From assembly GCF_002865645.1 (NCBI RefSeq), contig NW_020194589.1:1959750-2023749 (forward strand): DNA of 64,000 nucleotides, written 5' to 3'. This document shows positions 53,289-63,693 of the stretch, one piece after another (position 1 is the stretch's first letter; the number at the start of each line of letters is the position of its first letter). The notes under the pieces are model-generated. The model did no database searches. It was not told the DNA's origin and worked only from the letters and a program-made list of their open reading frames with translations. A program made the position numbers and the translations under genes. The DNA comes from Hyaloscypha bicolor E (lineage: Eukaryota; Ascomycota; Leotiomycetes; Helotiales; Hyaloscyphaceae).

Positions 53289-54398
53289 ATGCCTCCGAAA
53301 TCTTCTCACCATGTCACGAAAGCTTCTTACTCAGAACGAGCAAAGAATGCCCCCCATCCTCTCGCGTCCTATCTTCTGCGCCTCATGGCCCTTAAAAAAT
53401 CGAACCTCTGTCTCAGTGCTGATGTCTCAACTACCAACCAGCTCCTCCAGCTTGCAGATGCTGTAGGGCCTTCAATTGTCGTTCTTAAGACTCACTACGA
53501 CTTGATTGCCAATTGGGACTATAATCCGACAACAGGTACGGGGGCAAGGCTGGGACGCATAGCACGTCGCCATGGCTTCCTGATTTTCGAAGATCGCAAG
53601 TTTGGGGACATTGGAAACACGGTGCAGTTGCAATACACAGAGGGGACGGCGAAGATCATTGATTGGTCACACATCACCAATGTGAATATGATTCCAGGAA
53701 AAGCGGCAGTCAATGCCTTGGCGGAAGCTGCGGTGCGTTGGAGGGAAAGGAAACGCTACGAAGTCAAGACAGACATCACCGTAGGCACCCCAAGACCTGA
53801 AAGCTTAGATTCGGACGATGATGATGAAACAAAAACACCAATGCCAGAGGATCATTGCTTGGAAGCGTACAAGGCTGCCAGTATTGGAAGGAAAGCGAGC
53901 ATTGTCTCCATAACAACTGTCTCACAGCACTTCGAGCCTGCAAACTCGCCTAGATCCTACGAAGACTTCGGAGATGAGGTTCTGCCGGGAATTGAGGAGG
54001 CGCCGATGGATAGAGGACTTTTGATTCTTGCCCAGATGTCGAGTAAGGGAAACTTCATGACAAAGGAATACACGCAAGCCTGCGTGGAGAGTGCTAGAGA
54101 GCACAAGGACTTTGTCATGGGCTTCATCTCACAGGAAACGCTGAACACGGCGCCCGAGGACCAATTCATGAGTATGACACCCGGATGTCAATTGCCCCCT
54201 GACGCAGAGGACGAAGATGCGGATGTCCAGGGTGACGGAAAGGGTCAGCAATACAATACGCCAGGAAAGATAGTTGGCTTGATGGGAAGCGATATTGTTA
54301 TTGTTGGGAGGGGCATCATTAAGGCCGGGGATCCCGTAAAGGAGGCAGAGCGATACAGGAAGAAGGCTTGGGAGGCGTACGAGGAAAGAATTGCTTGA
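53289..54398 (+). CDS. pyrG: Orotidine-5'-phosphate decarboxylase
   Basis: A single exon of 369 aa. The enzyme converts orotidine-5'-phosphate to UMP, the last step of de novo pyrimidine synthesis, in the cytosol. The catalytic segment [12 protein letters not shown] is at residues 100-111, containing the Asp-Lys-x-x-Asp tetrad core (K104 is the proton donor). SADV near residue 43 opens the TIM barrel, and VGRGII near the C terminus contacts the phosphate. Between the two halves lies an acidic insert with [11 protein letters not shown] (about 172-185), typical of filamentous ascomycete enzymes and absent from yeast Ura3. The length fits the pyrG/pyr-4 family. The start is the first ATG after upstream stops. 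The gene is called ura3 or pyr-4 in other fungi. Confidence 0.97.
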   Translation: MPPKSSHHVTKASYSERAKNAPHPLASYLLRLMALKKSNLCLSADVSTTNQLLQLADAVGPSIVVLKTHYDLIANWDYNPTTGTGARLGRIARRHGFLIFEDRKFGDIGNTVQLQYTEGTAKIIDWSHITNVNMIPGKAAVNALAEAAVRWRERKRYEVKTDITVGTPRPESLDSDDDDETKTPMPEDHCLEAYKAASIGRKASIVSITTVSQHFEPANSPRSYEDFGDEVLPGIEEAPMDRGLLILAQMSSKGNFMTKEYTQACVESAREHKDFVMGFISQETLNTAPEDQFMSMTPGCQLPPDAEDEDADVQGDGKGQQYNTPGKIVGLMGSDIVIVGRGIIKAGDPVKEAERYRKKAWEAYEERIA

Positions 54399-55502
54399 CA
54401 GAGTGTGTTGTGGGAGTTGGAGCTTAGGAGTCGGGTGCGTTGAATAGGGAAATGGTGTATACCCGGATAGGAGAAGGATCTACTTTCAAGCAGGCAGCCA
54501 GTACCTTCACACAGTTCAAAAGATATATGAGCTGTCGTTCATTACCCTGGTACTGCTGCCATTCTCAAGGCAGGTACGGAGCCTTGTGCGTTAGCTGGCA
54601 GGGAGCTGCAGTGGAATATCTCGAACTGCCCCAAGAGCGAGTGCTTCGAAAACGAGCAAGATATGGGGAACAGATTCCAGGGTTCACGTTCTTATTTCTT
54701 GAATTCCTATCGGGTCACGGGTGCATCACGTGCTAGCAGGGTGTTCGCTCAACGGCACTTCCTCTTTCATTTCCAGGCCCCATCCTTTTCGTAGCCCCGA
54801 AGCGGAACACTCACCAATCGCCACAATGCCTCAATTCGTGGTGGGGATGCATCGTCGCAACATCAAACATCGTAAGTGTGATGTCTCGTTTGAGAGTGAC
54901 CCAGTGCACCGACGAATATGGGCCAGCCTGATACCATGCTCGGTTTCGAAGTCTCGAAGTCGGATGACGCCCAGTGCATGTCAGCCCCCGCCGCCACCAT
55001 ACACACATTGGACAGGATGGTATTAAGCTTCAATGGCAGACGAGAATAGACAAGCTTTGTTTTTTTCGATTCGTCTGCAGGGAAGGGCCAGCCCGCTGTG
55101 AAACTAACTCTCGCCTCCCCAAGTTGGGATGAGTTGAGACGGAAAGTCATCCTCCTTCATCCTCAGCCGTTGCTTTGACTGGCCCCCTCGAGCGCCGTCC
55201 AGCAACTTCTTTCTTCGAGATGTCACTGTCTGCATTTCCGGGCATCAAGGTGGATGTCACCTCCTCCATGTTCGCGCTCCCCTCCTTCATCCAAAAATCT
55301 ATGGCGTCTTGGGCCGTGCCGCCAGCTCAGTAAGTAAAATCAGGCCAGTCCCCAAGCTGTTCAAGTTTCCTTCACATCAAGGCCTCTGTCATTTCTCTTC
55401 GAGTCTTATCGTTCACTCTTTGGTTGCTTCATTTCTTCGTCCGTTCGCGCTTTAACGGATCTGGAATTCCCAACTTCGATTTTTGCGATTAATACTTTCA
55501 AA
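54399..55502. other. Gene-poor region downstream of pyrG
   Basis: No supported gene. A minus-strand open frame of 95 codons (54,863-55,150) and a short plus-strand frame from 55,220 ending at a good donor (gtaagt at 55,330) were considered but match nothing I know. Confidence 0.4.
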
Positions 55503-56416
55503 ATGTGTCTATTATTCATTCTTTACCGGCGCCGGCGACAGTCCTTCCCACACAAGCATTCACCAATGGCTCTCTGATATCCTCCTATTTCTGCAATCCT
55601 ACACCAGATGGTCTTCCGAAAAGCCTAGCCCAGCTTATCCCATTGACGATCAAAGAACACGACATCAATTAGCCTTCAATGCTAATGGTACCCGCCATCC
55701 CCTCAAATCGCGGATGCCCTGGCTGACTTTGCAGCGACTGCCAACCTCAAGGTCCTTCCGGTGACGGTTCACAGCCCGGGAACACTGGCTATATGCTTGC
55801 TTCTTTCCGTGAGCACTGCACCTTACTTTTACAAAATCCTACTAATTACTTTCAAACAACAGCTTTAACACTATTCTCCCGATACAACAGGGCATAGTCG
55901 TTACTCTGGCAAACAATGCCCACGCCGTTCAAGTAGGGCAGCCTAATTTGTTGGTGAACAACACTGGTACCGCTGGTGTCGCGCTCGAAGACGCCTTGAT
56001 CCACACAAGAGATGACACCGGCACACCTACTGGTCCTTTCTCCTTTCTCCGATGCTGGTGTTGTGTTCGTTCCATTCCCAGGGTGTGGAAAGATAACAAG
56101 CACGGCTACTTCGACGGCGTCGTGCACTCGCAGGTCATTTCTAAAATATGTTGGTACTTTTCGCTCCGTGCTGAGCGCACCCTGCTAATCGGGTATCCAA
56201 GAAACATACACAAATCTATCGTACAACGCGCCGAAGTGCGGAAATACCCCCATCACTCTTGAGGGCCTCTCCGTCACAGACAACAGTTTCGGTGTTTGGA
56301 ACTATAGCTTCCCAGTAACAGGAGGTCTGCCCTTGGATGGTGACGGGGATTGTGATGGCGACACAACCGTGCCCACTGCGATAACGGAAATATTTACAAT
56401 TGGAATAGGAAGTTAA
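55503..56416 (+). pseudogene. Decayed gene for an unidentified, probably secreted protein
   Basis: Protein-like stretches follow one another on the + strand but in changing frames. They are: a hydrophobic start at 55,503 (MCLLFIL); LPAPATVLPTQAF and SSYFCNPTPDGLPKS; then LAFNANG; then PPSPQIADALADFAATANLK; then GDGSQPGNTGYMLASF ending at a donor (gtgagc); a 51-nt intron with a ctactaat branch; then ILPIQQGIVVTLANNAHAVQ; and, after a further break and a possible intron, CGNTPITLEGLSVTDNS and a clean end at a TAA (56,414-56,416). Each change of frame can be explained by a one-base loss or gain, so at least four frameshifts are needed. Asn-Gly/Asn-Thr sites and the hydrophobic start suggest secretion. 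I do not recognise the family. Sequencing errors could mimic this, but neighbouring genes show none. Confidence 0.6.
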
Positions 56417-57239
56417 ATGAAGGTCTTGTTGGTTGCCATGCAGCCAGGAGGCTGCGGGCTGTAGTGGCTTGTTGGCTACTTCGGCAGGGAATTTATTTAC
56501 ACGTCCCTGTTCTACCTTTCGAGAACGTTTTTGTCCGTATTGCCCTCATTGAAAATGATACAATAGTTGGCACAAGCGATATTGGCAGGTCTCGCAGTGG
56601 ACACAGAAAACGAAATTCTTTTTTAAATACCTCTATCGTCCAAGGCCAGGCTGGACGTTGGAATCTTTTCATTTCCTAATTCTCTTCGATATTTCTATAC
56701 ATTATAAGTTCACACTCCCTTCAGAAATCTTGGTTGTTTTGGAATATTCAGACCCCTTGCCCATGTTCACTTTTTCATCCGTTTCCGTCGATTTTGGAGG
56801 ACGTACGGTGAATCAGATTTCATGGCCTCGTATCTTAATATTGACATGGACGTAGAGAGATTCGCCTTACTTTGTGTTCCTTCGGTATTTCATCTTGGTT
56901 TCTTTGCTGGTGCCATCATCACTCAAAGCTCAAACCTACCTCCTTCGCTTTCAAAAGAAGTCAGATCTTCCATGAGACCACTCCGTATCTCCATCGGAAC
57001 CTTCAATCGTGGCTAACTGAACTTAGGGTTATGAAATACGGATGTATCTGCCGCCTCGATATCAGGTGAAGTACAGGAAATTTGGGGTTCCATTTGCTTG
57101 ATGTCAAGAGAGTCTTGGCACGTTCGAATTTTCGTCGACTCAAGCTCGATTGTTCCGGGGGAATTGACACAATGAATCGAAAATGATCTACAAGTTTTTG
57201 GTACAATGACTGATTACTTGCTTGGAAAGGGAGTAGGTA
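56417..57239. other. Gene-poor stretch before the MITE
   Basis: No supported gene, RNA or repeat. Open frames here are short, lack known motifs and overlap on both strands. Confidence 0.4.
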
Positions 57240-57683
57240 CGAAGATTGCGGCATAAAGTGACGGGATTACAGGGCATTTACGCTCGCGTAGGGGTCTTAG
57301 CGGACTCCAGGGTGTGGCTTAAGGTACTGCGCCCGCTATAAGCCTTGTAACTCTAGGCCTGAACCCCTAAAACAAGGGCTGTGAGACATTTCCAAGGTGG
57401 TGGAAGATCTTCAAGGGTTATGGTGTTGCTGGCAGAGCAACTGTAGCGCTCGGGCGCTGTGAGAGAGCTATTTTAGGACTATTTAGCGACATTGCCCTTG
57501 TAAGTACAGGGGATATACCTTCTAAAGGTGTGGTACCCCTTGTTTATAGTTTATAGCGTGCTTACAGGAGGGTAGCCTGGAAATATAGGGGACTTTAGTG
57601 GGTGAGTGTAGTAGAAAGTGGCCTGAAAGTGGACTTGCGATACAAATGCCCTGTAATCCCGTCACTTTATGCCGCAATCTTCG
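57240..57683. mobile_element. MITE with 40-bp perfect inverted repeats and TA target site
   Basis: The left end (57,240-57,279, starting cgaagattgcggcataaagt) is the exact reverse complement of the right end (57,644-57,683). Each end is flanked by TA (57,238-57,239 and 57,684-57,685), the duplication made by Tc1/mariner/pogo-type transposases. The 444-bp element has no open frame for a transposase, so it would move only with help from an autonomous relative. Perfect ends suggest recent activity and no RIP. Confidence 0.85.
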
Positions 57684-59443
57684 TAAGCGAATGAAGGATC
57701 TTTTATCAGATCACATTGAAAAGACCTCGATGTCCACTAATATGGATCAGAAGATCCGGAACACTTAGAAAGATCTCCTGTGTGAGTAGTTCCTGGTCTA
57801 GCAATATTGAGTCCTCGCTTTCTAGATCTCGTGCGCTATCGCCAGTCATTTATCCATGCTGACCCTTGCTCCATAGCTCATTCTGGTCTACGGCTCCGTT
57901 CAAGTTTGCAACCATCTTCTAGTCTCATATGGTCCATGCGGGGTTTGTTTAGGATTGAAAGTGAAAGTGAGAAGTCTTGGTGTTACTCTGGAGCAGAAGA
58001 AGCCGGCCGAGGCAGAAAGAAAGAAAATGACCGCCAGCTTGGCTCGGCTGAAATTGACAACCAGATATTTCGCCATTCCAGGTATAAGGAAAGAGGAAGT
58101 TCTGACGATTTCTACCGGCCACAATACCATTTGCGAGAATGCGGGGAGTATGGTGTACCGACTGCTGGTCAACGATGCTGCCTCGGGGGAGGAGCCAAAC
58201 ATTCAATCCTGCTGATAAAACAGATAAATGAAGAGGTCGTACAGGCATCACCACGGGGCTCTGCTTGGACGCAGTATAAATCAGCATGTCCCAGAGTGGT
58301 ATGGCCTAGGTGACAGAGACCCGACGTCACCTTCTCCGTATCTGTTTCGACACTACCCGCAAATGATGGTGAAGGGCATCCCTGTGCCCACCTGCGAGTG
58401 TGACTTATGGTGACGTGAAGAGTACGTCTTAGCCAGGGCTACCATGGTCTTTCAAAGATGTACGATGGTACGTCGCAAGCACGGTCTCCATCAGGCATAC
58501 CCTCGAGCAAAATTAACAAGTAGGACCCAATCTTGGCAGAGGTATTCAATTGGGCCGTCAGCTAAGAAGGCGACAGCCACGGCTCCCAGTCTTGCATTGC
58601 CGCAGTCGCGATTATATTAAGTGCGATCTGGTCTTGTTTATTTCGCCCGTGTCGCCCCGAGAGAAGGGAAAAGGGGGGCGGGCCACGTGATATATTTCTA
58701 ATTTTTACAACTCCCTCGTCTTGTCTGTTGCCAGCCGGGATCTGCCACGTTCAACCAACCCACTTTCATGTTTCCCCACCCTGGCCCCCTTCTTCCTCCA
58801 TACTCTCGAATTGGACAGATGCTACCTATCCGTCCCGGATGTTTAACTCTGCATGCCTATGCCCGGGCCATGCTGGTGTGTTTAATCCTATGTTGCCCAA
58901 TCGGTTGTATTATCACGTTCTCGTGGGTGGACTGCAGGCGAAGACTCCAAGCCCGCAGAGCTCTGGAAGCGTCAGAGAAGCGTCCCTGATACGGGGCGTT
59001 TGTCGGTCAAGTGTCGATGGGGCCGGCTGAAGCACGAATAACTTAGAGACACACGCACACTTAACCACCGGCACAAGCTCTCCGTCCACCACCGTCATGT
59101 ACCGAACCGATGCTAGAGGCGGAGGAAACGGCCCGGCATCATCCGGAGGGGTAGAGTTGCCAGTAGCGAAAACCAATGTACGAGGTTCGTACGAATCTGA
59201 TATAGATATCGGCGTTGGTCGATGCCTTCTTGGCCAAACCTAATTCCCTTGACGGCAACATAAATACAAAACTACTTCACCCCAAGCTGTCCCAACTATA
59301 CTTTTCAACCTATACTTTCCAGATTCGAACACTGCCCTGCCTCCTTTCAGTTACCATGCCGTCTGATAGGCATTCTTGTTCTTGCATATCATAACTAGCT
59401 CGGTTGTACTACTAAGGTAGCTCCTTTGCCGTCACTACATAGA
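57684..59443. other. Gene-poor stretch between MITE and split pseudogene
   Basis: No supported gene. A 168-codon open frame at 57,807-58,313 overlaps an 87-codon frame at 57,955-58,215; neither shows known motifs or a plausible gene structure. The last few hundred bases are the 5' flank of the split secreted-protein gene. Confidence 0.4.
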
Positions 59444-60099
59444 ATGAGCGTATTTGCAATCCTGACAGTCCTAGCATTGTTCACCCAGTTCAGAACCTTT
59501 TCAAGTGCTCAGATTGTGAAATCTTCATGGTTTGCGCCTGGGGTAGCAGTAACAAGGGTATATATCGTCTCGACCAGTTTCTCGCATGTTCTCACTAAAA
59601 CACTAGTTTCAAGTTACAGTGACAGTACCATCACTACCTTCTGGAAGCGGTGCACATGGAGTTTGGCCAGGCGGTGAGAACAATGGGGCAGGCTTCGTTT
59701 TCCAGGTGTCATCAGTGACTCAAAGAGCCCTGGTGCTTGGATGTTCTGGGTCGAATATCGTTGCAAGTAGGATAAATCCTGAGCCTGCTCAAGTGCATAG
59801 CTGATTCTCCAAAATAAGCCCCAATTATGAAGCCTCGCCAATCAAAGATGGGAGCAACGTTTCTTGTGATCTAAAATATTAACGAACGAATAGCGTACCC
59901 TGGAGATTCAATAACGAGCACCTTCATCCTGGGATCTGGAGGCTGGACTGATAGCTGGTCACTCTCACCCGGCTCAGCAGGTAGTTCTGCTGGTCAGTCC
60001 TCCCAGAGTGGATAATCTTCCAACACTTTCGGTAAGCGGATCATTCTCAATAATGGCGTCGATAAGTCACTGACATTGTTGGACTGGTAGCTGGAACTA
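59444..60099 (+). pseudogene. 5' part of a secreted jelly-roll-like protein gene, broken by a transposon
   Basis: Exon 1 (59,444-59,557) encodes a signal peptide (MSVFAILTVLALF, likely cut after FSSA) and is followed by a 49-nt intron. Exon 2 from 59,607 encodes VTVPSLPSGSGAHGVWPGGE and FVFQ. The frame then slips by one base at about 59,705 and goes on as VISDSKSPGAWMFWVEYRC. A 52-nt intron (59,767-59,818) follows, then NPNYEASPIKDGSNVS, a second break near 59,870-59,895, YPGDSITSTF and GGWTDSWSLSPG. A stop (TAA, 60,013-60,015) comes next, then an intron 60,032-60,090 and the nine bases ctggaacta. The pattern is of a family of secreted fungal concanavalin-A-like (lectin/glucanase fold) proteins that I know only as hypotheticals. 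The rest of the gene lies at 63,694 onwards, beyond the inserted element. Confidence 0.8.
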
Positions 60100-60139
60100 A
60101 CGTCCATCCCTGCGTGGCGGAAAACCCTACGTGCCGGAA
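60100..60139 (+). repeat. Left terminal inverted repeat of the HET element
   Basis: 40 bp, adjacent to TA at 60,098-60,099. It differs from the reverse complement of the right repeat at 60,111 and 60,117 only. Confidence 0.9.
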
Positions 60140-60789
60140 CGACTTCGTGGTTTGGGGGTCTCAAACCTCTACCATATAAATATATAAAGTTATATTCAGG
60201 TTGCTATTGTTCTTTAGCTATTTCTCTATAAGGATTCGGTTTGCAGTAAGAAAATACTGACGGTTGTGGTCATGTTATCGATTGTCTCGTCGAAGGCATT
60301 TAAAACCCTTTCGGCTGTTCTCCCCCGCTCTATTATAATTATTGGCCTGTCTCCAAATTCCGGGACCATAGGATAAAACTTCTACCAAGAGAGAATATAA
60401 CTTTAAGCTTTGAAGACGTAGAGTACAAGGAAACCTACTTACCGGATTTATCCGGATAAAGTAGGGGGAGGTACACAATACGCCAAGCATCTTAATAAGC
60501 GAAGGCGGTGCTTATATAAAATCATATTTACAGTTATAGTAAATTAATCGTTTTATATTTCATATTATACGAGACTCACGTGAAGTGTGGCGTTATTCTA
60601 GAAGTTTCCACAAGCAGCCACGTGTCCGCTTCTGCACGGCGGAGCTGCCACTCAGTCGTTCCAATCCCCATCCTATCTCTATGTAAGGCCTAGTATCCTC
60701 CTTTTAGTCCTAGGAATTTCCGCATCACGTCGACTACTGCATACGCTGCTTGCTTTACTACAATCGTCGTCAATGCGAAGGATAGCAAA
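60140..60789. promoter_or_regulatory. 5' internal region of the HET element, presumed HET promoter
   Basis: 650 bp between the left repeat and the HET start codon. The stretch 60,500-60,570 is AT-rich. No gene or known binding site is identified. Because it is inside the element, the HET gene would move together with its promoter. Confidence 0.45.
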
Positions 60790-62796
60790 ATGAACGTGGA
60801 GGAAATTGATCTTTGTCCCTTCTGCTCGGACCTGGTGAAATCAACAACAGACTCTCTAATCCCCTCTTCACAATGCCCCCACTATCCAACTTATGGTTTA
60901 ATTTTATCCTCTAGCGAGAAATGCACTATTTGCCGGACAATAACTTCTCTATGGGGCCATATCGATTCGATTCTAAACAGACATGAAATATCAAAAAAAC
61001 CCATCCGGGGTTGTCGTGATGAATTTTCTGTCAAAATAACGACCAAAGTCGCTCGCCGAATGCCTTCTGGTGCCTCTTGGACGCTTCTGGAAGCCAGCTT
61101 AGGCAGTACACATACTGGCCTTACGTCCATATCCTATTTTACACTTGTGTCTTGTCTATTGGGAGGTAAGAGATGGTCTACGCAGAATATGTGCCCAAGA
61201 GCCTTACACCCCTTGGGTACAGATCCAATATCATCTTCCGCTTTTTGGAGGAGCCCAACAACGACTTTTGACTCCAAGCTCTTAGCCATCCAATCGTGGA
61301 TGTTTGATTGCGAGTCTCAAAACGGCCACAGTAAATGTAGGCCCGTGCCGTTTGCACCTCTGCGGCTCCTCACTGTTGGCCTCGACGGCAAGCCGCTTAG
61401 ACTAGTTGAACGGGATACTACAACGATTCGAACGGACTATGCAGCTCTAAGCTATTGCTGGGGTAACTCCTTACAGCTGCGCACCACAAAAGGGACGCTT
61501 ACTATATTTAGCAAGGAAGTCCCCTCCAAGCTTATTCCAAGGACATTTGCCGATGCTATACATATAGCTCGAGCTCTGAGAATTCCATATATTTGGATCG
61601 ATGCCCTATGCATTGTTCAAGATGATGAACAGGAGTGGCAAAGCGAAGCAACACATATGTCTGAGATCTACCGAGGGAGCCAGTTAACCATTACAGCAAC
61701 CGAATCCGTAGATTCTCTGCAGGGCTGTTTCCCTCCCGAGAAGCCTGGTCTCCACAGTGCTGGGTTATTCTTCCGCACTCGACCTAATGGGTTGGATGAC
61801 CGTAGCAGCCTTGTCCGTATCTACCGCAATGATATCAGAGACTCCGTCGTGGAAGACAGTGTTATTAGCACCCGGGGGTGGACTTTACAAGAGCAGTTGC
61901 TCTCCCCGAGGCTCGTCTTTTGTATGCAACCCGACATGCACTGGAAATGTCAATGCAACTACCAAACTCAAAGCGGTCTCTCCTTCGAGCCAAGAATGGC
62001 ACCTGATCGCGGTGGCTTGTTCCTTGATCTCAATCATCGGCTTGATGATCTGTGGTACCGCAGCAGCTGGCGACGCATCATTGAAGGCTATTCACTGCGC
62101 GAGTTCACCTTCTCGCAAGACAGAGTTCCTGCTATCGCGGGTATGACTAGATACTTTGCGTCTACTTTGGAGGATGTGCCAATATTGGGACTATGGGTAA
62201 GGTCTTTTGCAAGAGACTTAGCCTGGTTGCGCGGTGGTGGTCGTCAGCAAATGTCTAACACCTCAGGGCTTCCTTCTTGGACCTGGCTTGCGTGCCAGGG
62301 TTGCGTTTTATATACGATCGGCTCCAAGTACGCAGATTATGAAGTGCAAGTGGTAGAGCATCTGAAGCTTCTAAACTGGGATGTGCAATGGCAGGGCACG
62401 CCCTACGCGTCGCCGGTCGAATTGGCGCAAGTGAAGGTCGAAGGTCCCGTGCGAGAGATCGAAATAAGGCCATTTACCGAAGGTAGTTCTCACAAACCGC
62501 CATATTTTCAGGTCTTCGGGGAGGACCTAAAACCTACCGTGAAGACGAAGTTTCCTTGGCGATGCGCTGGGCAGTTTGATACCGGTGATGCAAGTGAAGC
62601 GACGATATACTTGTGCCTTCTCTTGTTTTCTGAGACAAAGAGCTCCGAGTCCAACTATACTTCTGAAATTTTTCTCATTCTAGAACCAGTTGAGATACAT
62701 AGCACCGTTAAATATAAGCGCATAGGGATGGCAAGAATATGGGGTGGACCGCCAACTTTCAACGCTGCTAAGACAATATCGATGGTTCTAGTTTAA
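60790..62796 (+). CDS. HET-domain (heterokaryon incompatibility) protein
   Basis: A single exon of 668 aa with no stop or frameshift. The N terminus has Cys pairs (LCPFC, CTICRT) usual in long HET proteins. The HET domain (about 215-370) shows its three blocks in order: YAALSYCWG (217-225), YIWIDALCIVQDD (about 267-279) and TRGWTLQEQLLSPRLVF (361-377). The C-terminal 290 residues have no named domain but contain the GLPSWTWLA block commonly found in such proteins. HET domains trigger cell death when a nonself partner is met at hyphal fusion, and some are TIR-like NADases. The start is the ATG at 60,790; the ATG at 60,774 runs into a stop after six codons. The gene lies wholly between the inverted repeats of a transposon-like element. 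The allele partner is unknown. Confidence 0.93.
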   Translation: MNVEEIDLCPFCSDLVKSTTDSLIPSSQCPHYPTYGLILSSSEKCTICRTITSLWGHIDSILNRHEISKKPIRGCRDEFSVKITTKVARRMPSGASWTLLEASLGSTHTGLTSISYFTLVSCLLGGKRWSTQNMCPRALHPLGTDPISSSAFWRSPTTTFDSKLLAIQSWMFDCESQNGHSKCRPVPFAPLRLLTVGLDGKPLRLVERDTTTIRTDYAALSYCWGNSLQLRTTKGTLTIFSKEVPSKLIPRTFADAIHIARALRIPYIWIDALCIVQDDEQEWQSEATHMSEIYRGSQLTITATESVDSLQGCFPPEKPGLHSAGLFFRTRPNGLDDRSSLVRIYRNDIRDSVVEDSVISTRGWTLQEQLLSPRLVFCMQPDMHWKCQCNYQTQSGLSFEPRMAPDRGGLFLDLNHRLDDLWYRSSWRRIIEGYSLREFTFSQDRVPAIAGMTRYFASTLEDVPILGLWVRSFARDLAWLRGGGRQQMSNTSGLPSWTWLACQGCVLYTIGSKYADYEVQVVEHLKLLNWDVQWQGTPYASPVELAQVKVEGPVREIEIRPFTEGSSHKPPYFQVFGEDLKPTVKTKFPWRCAGQFDTGDASEATIYLCLLLFSETKSSESNYTSEIFLILEPVEIHSTVKYKRIGMARIWGGPPTFNAAKTISMVLV

Positions 62797-63653
62797 TAGA
62801 AATTAAAACAACTTATGATACTTGGATCTTGTACTAGCCTATAGGGTCAGCTATTGACTTATTCTAAAGATGAAGGATCTGGGCTTAGAGGGCGAAGTCG
62901 ATTTTATAAGCGACTGTAGAAAATCATTGCTCTGTTCTCCGGGTCGAATGGATTTCTCGAGGCAGGCTCGTGCAGGCCTCGCGACTAGCTACTGTATGTT
63001 AGAGTTAGTCTTCGTCGTATTCTCGGCGCAATGGAAGGGAAGCAGCCCACAGCTCGGAATAGAAGGGCTAGAGACTAAGGAAGGAAGTCATGTGTCTACG
63101 TTGCGATCAAGGCGAAAACAATAGGGGGTGTCTGTAGGATGTGGAAAACTGGGTCGAGGTGGTTCAGTTGAGCCTAGTTAACTGCACAGCCACAGTCTCA
63201 GCGCCACAAGCTTGGATCTGGACAGCGCGCTAAAATATAATACGCCGTAATAATCCTGCGGGATGCACGGAGTTGTTTCGGCATTTGATCTCCTTTGATT
63301 GGAGGTACCGACCAGCATCCCGACATTGTATAAAGATTAGCGCTACAGCAGCCACAAGGCTGATAACAATTCCTAGCAAAGTAGTGAGACCCTAAGGCTC
63401 GCGAATAAGATTTCACAAGTATTAGAAGTAATAAAAGCTCAATGGTAATGCTGCGGTAAAGGAACTCTATTGCACCATGAACGGAGACTACCTACAAATC
63501 AAGTGCAAGGACGACGATGCGAACGTAATTTTTTGGTGGAATAGATTCAGAGTGGTCAGCGGTGGCGATGGAACACGACTTATGCAAAAATATTAGAGTC
63601 ATTGACGTGTACACAAAGTTTGACATGTTTGAAGTCAAAGTATCTACCATTTT
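62797..63653. other. 3' internal region of the HET element
   Basis: About 860 bp after the HET stop without a supported gene. An 84-codon open frame at 62,870-63,124 has no known motifs. No transposase fragment was recognised in either direction. Confidence 0.45.
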
Positions 63654-63693
63654 TTCCGGCACGTAGGGTTTTCCGGCACGCGGGGATGGACGT
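63654..63693 (-). repeat. Right terminal inverted repeat of the HET element
   Basis: 40 bp, followed by TA at 63,694-63,695. The two copies of ttccggcacg within it (63,654-63,663 and 63,671-63,680) mirror those of the left repeat. Confidence 0.9.

Larger units (their letters stand above)
60100..63693. mobile_element. 3.6-kb TIR element carrying a HET-domain gene
   Basis: The left terminal repeat (60,100-60,139, starting acgtccatccctgcgtggcg) and right terminal repeat (63,654-63,693, ending cgcggggatggacgt) are inverted and match at 38 of 40 positions. TA lies directly outside each (60,098-60,099 and 63,694-63,695), the target-site form of Tc1/mariner/pogo elements. Inside are a 668-codon HET gene in the + direction and about 1.6 kb without recognisable genes. 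I see no DDE transposase or helix-turn-helix protein, so the element is non-autonomous. Each terminal repeat holds two copies of a cgtgccggaa-like motif, which could be transposase-binding sites. The flanking pseudogene halves fit together across it, independently confirming both ends. Confidence 0.85.

Noticed and set aside
54863..55150. A 95-codon minus-strand frame downstream of pyrG
   Set aside because: It begins with an ATG and looks fairly protein-like, but there is no recognisable domain or exon partner; support is too weak to list as a gene.
55220..55330. A possible first exon (MSLSAFPGIK...) ending at a consensus donor
   Set aside because: No acceptor leading to a coherent downstream frame could be found; the donor may be chance.
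57807..58313. A 168-codon open frame downstream of the MITE
   Set aside because: It competes with another open frame over the same bases, has no known motif, signal or splice context, and its composition is not protein-like.
59444..60099. An intact small secreted protein ending at 59,804
   Set aside because: A single frame from exon 2 does reach a stop after about 66 codons, but the family's conserved continuation (VISDSKSPGAW and later blocks) lies one base out of frame and continues to the insertion site, so truncation by frameshift is the better reading.
60100..63693. Starship giant element as explanation of the HET cargo
   Set aside because: No DUF3435 tyrosine recombinase (captain) is seen, and the element is 3.6 kb with inverted repeats and TA flanks, which is not Starship structure.
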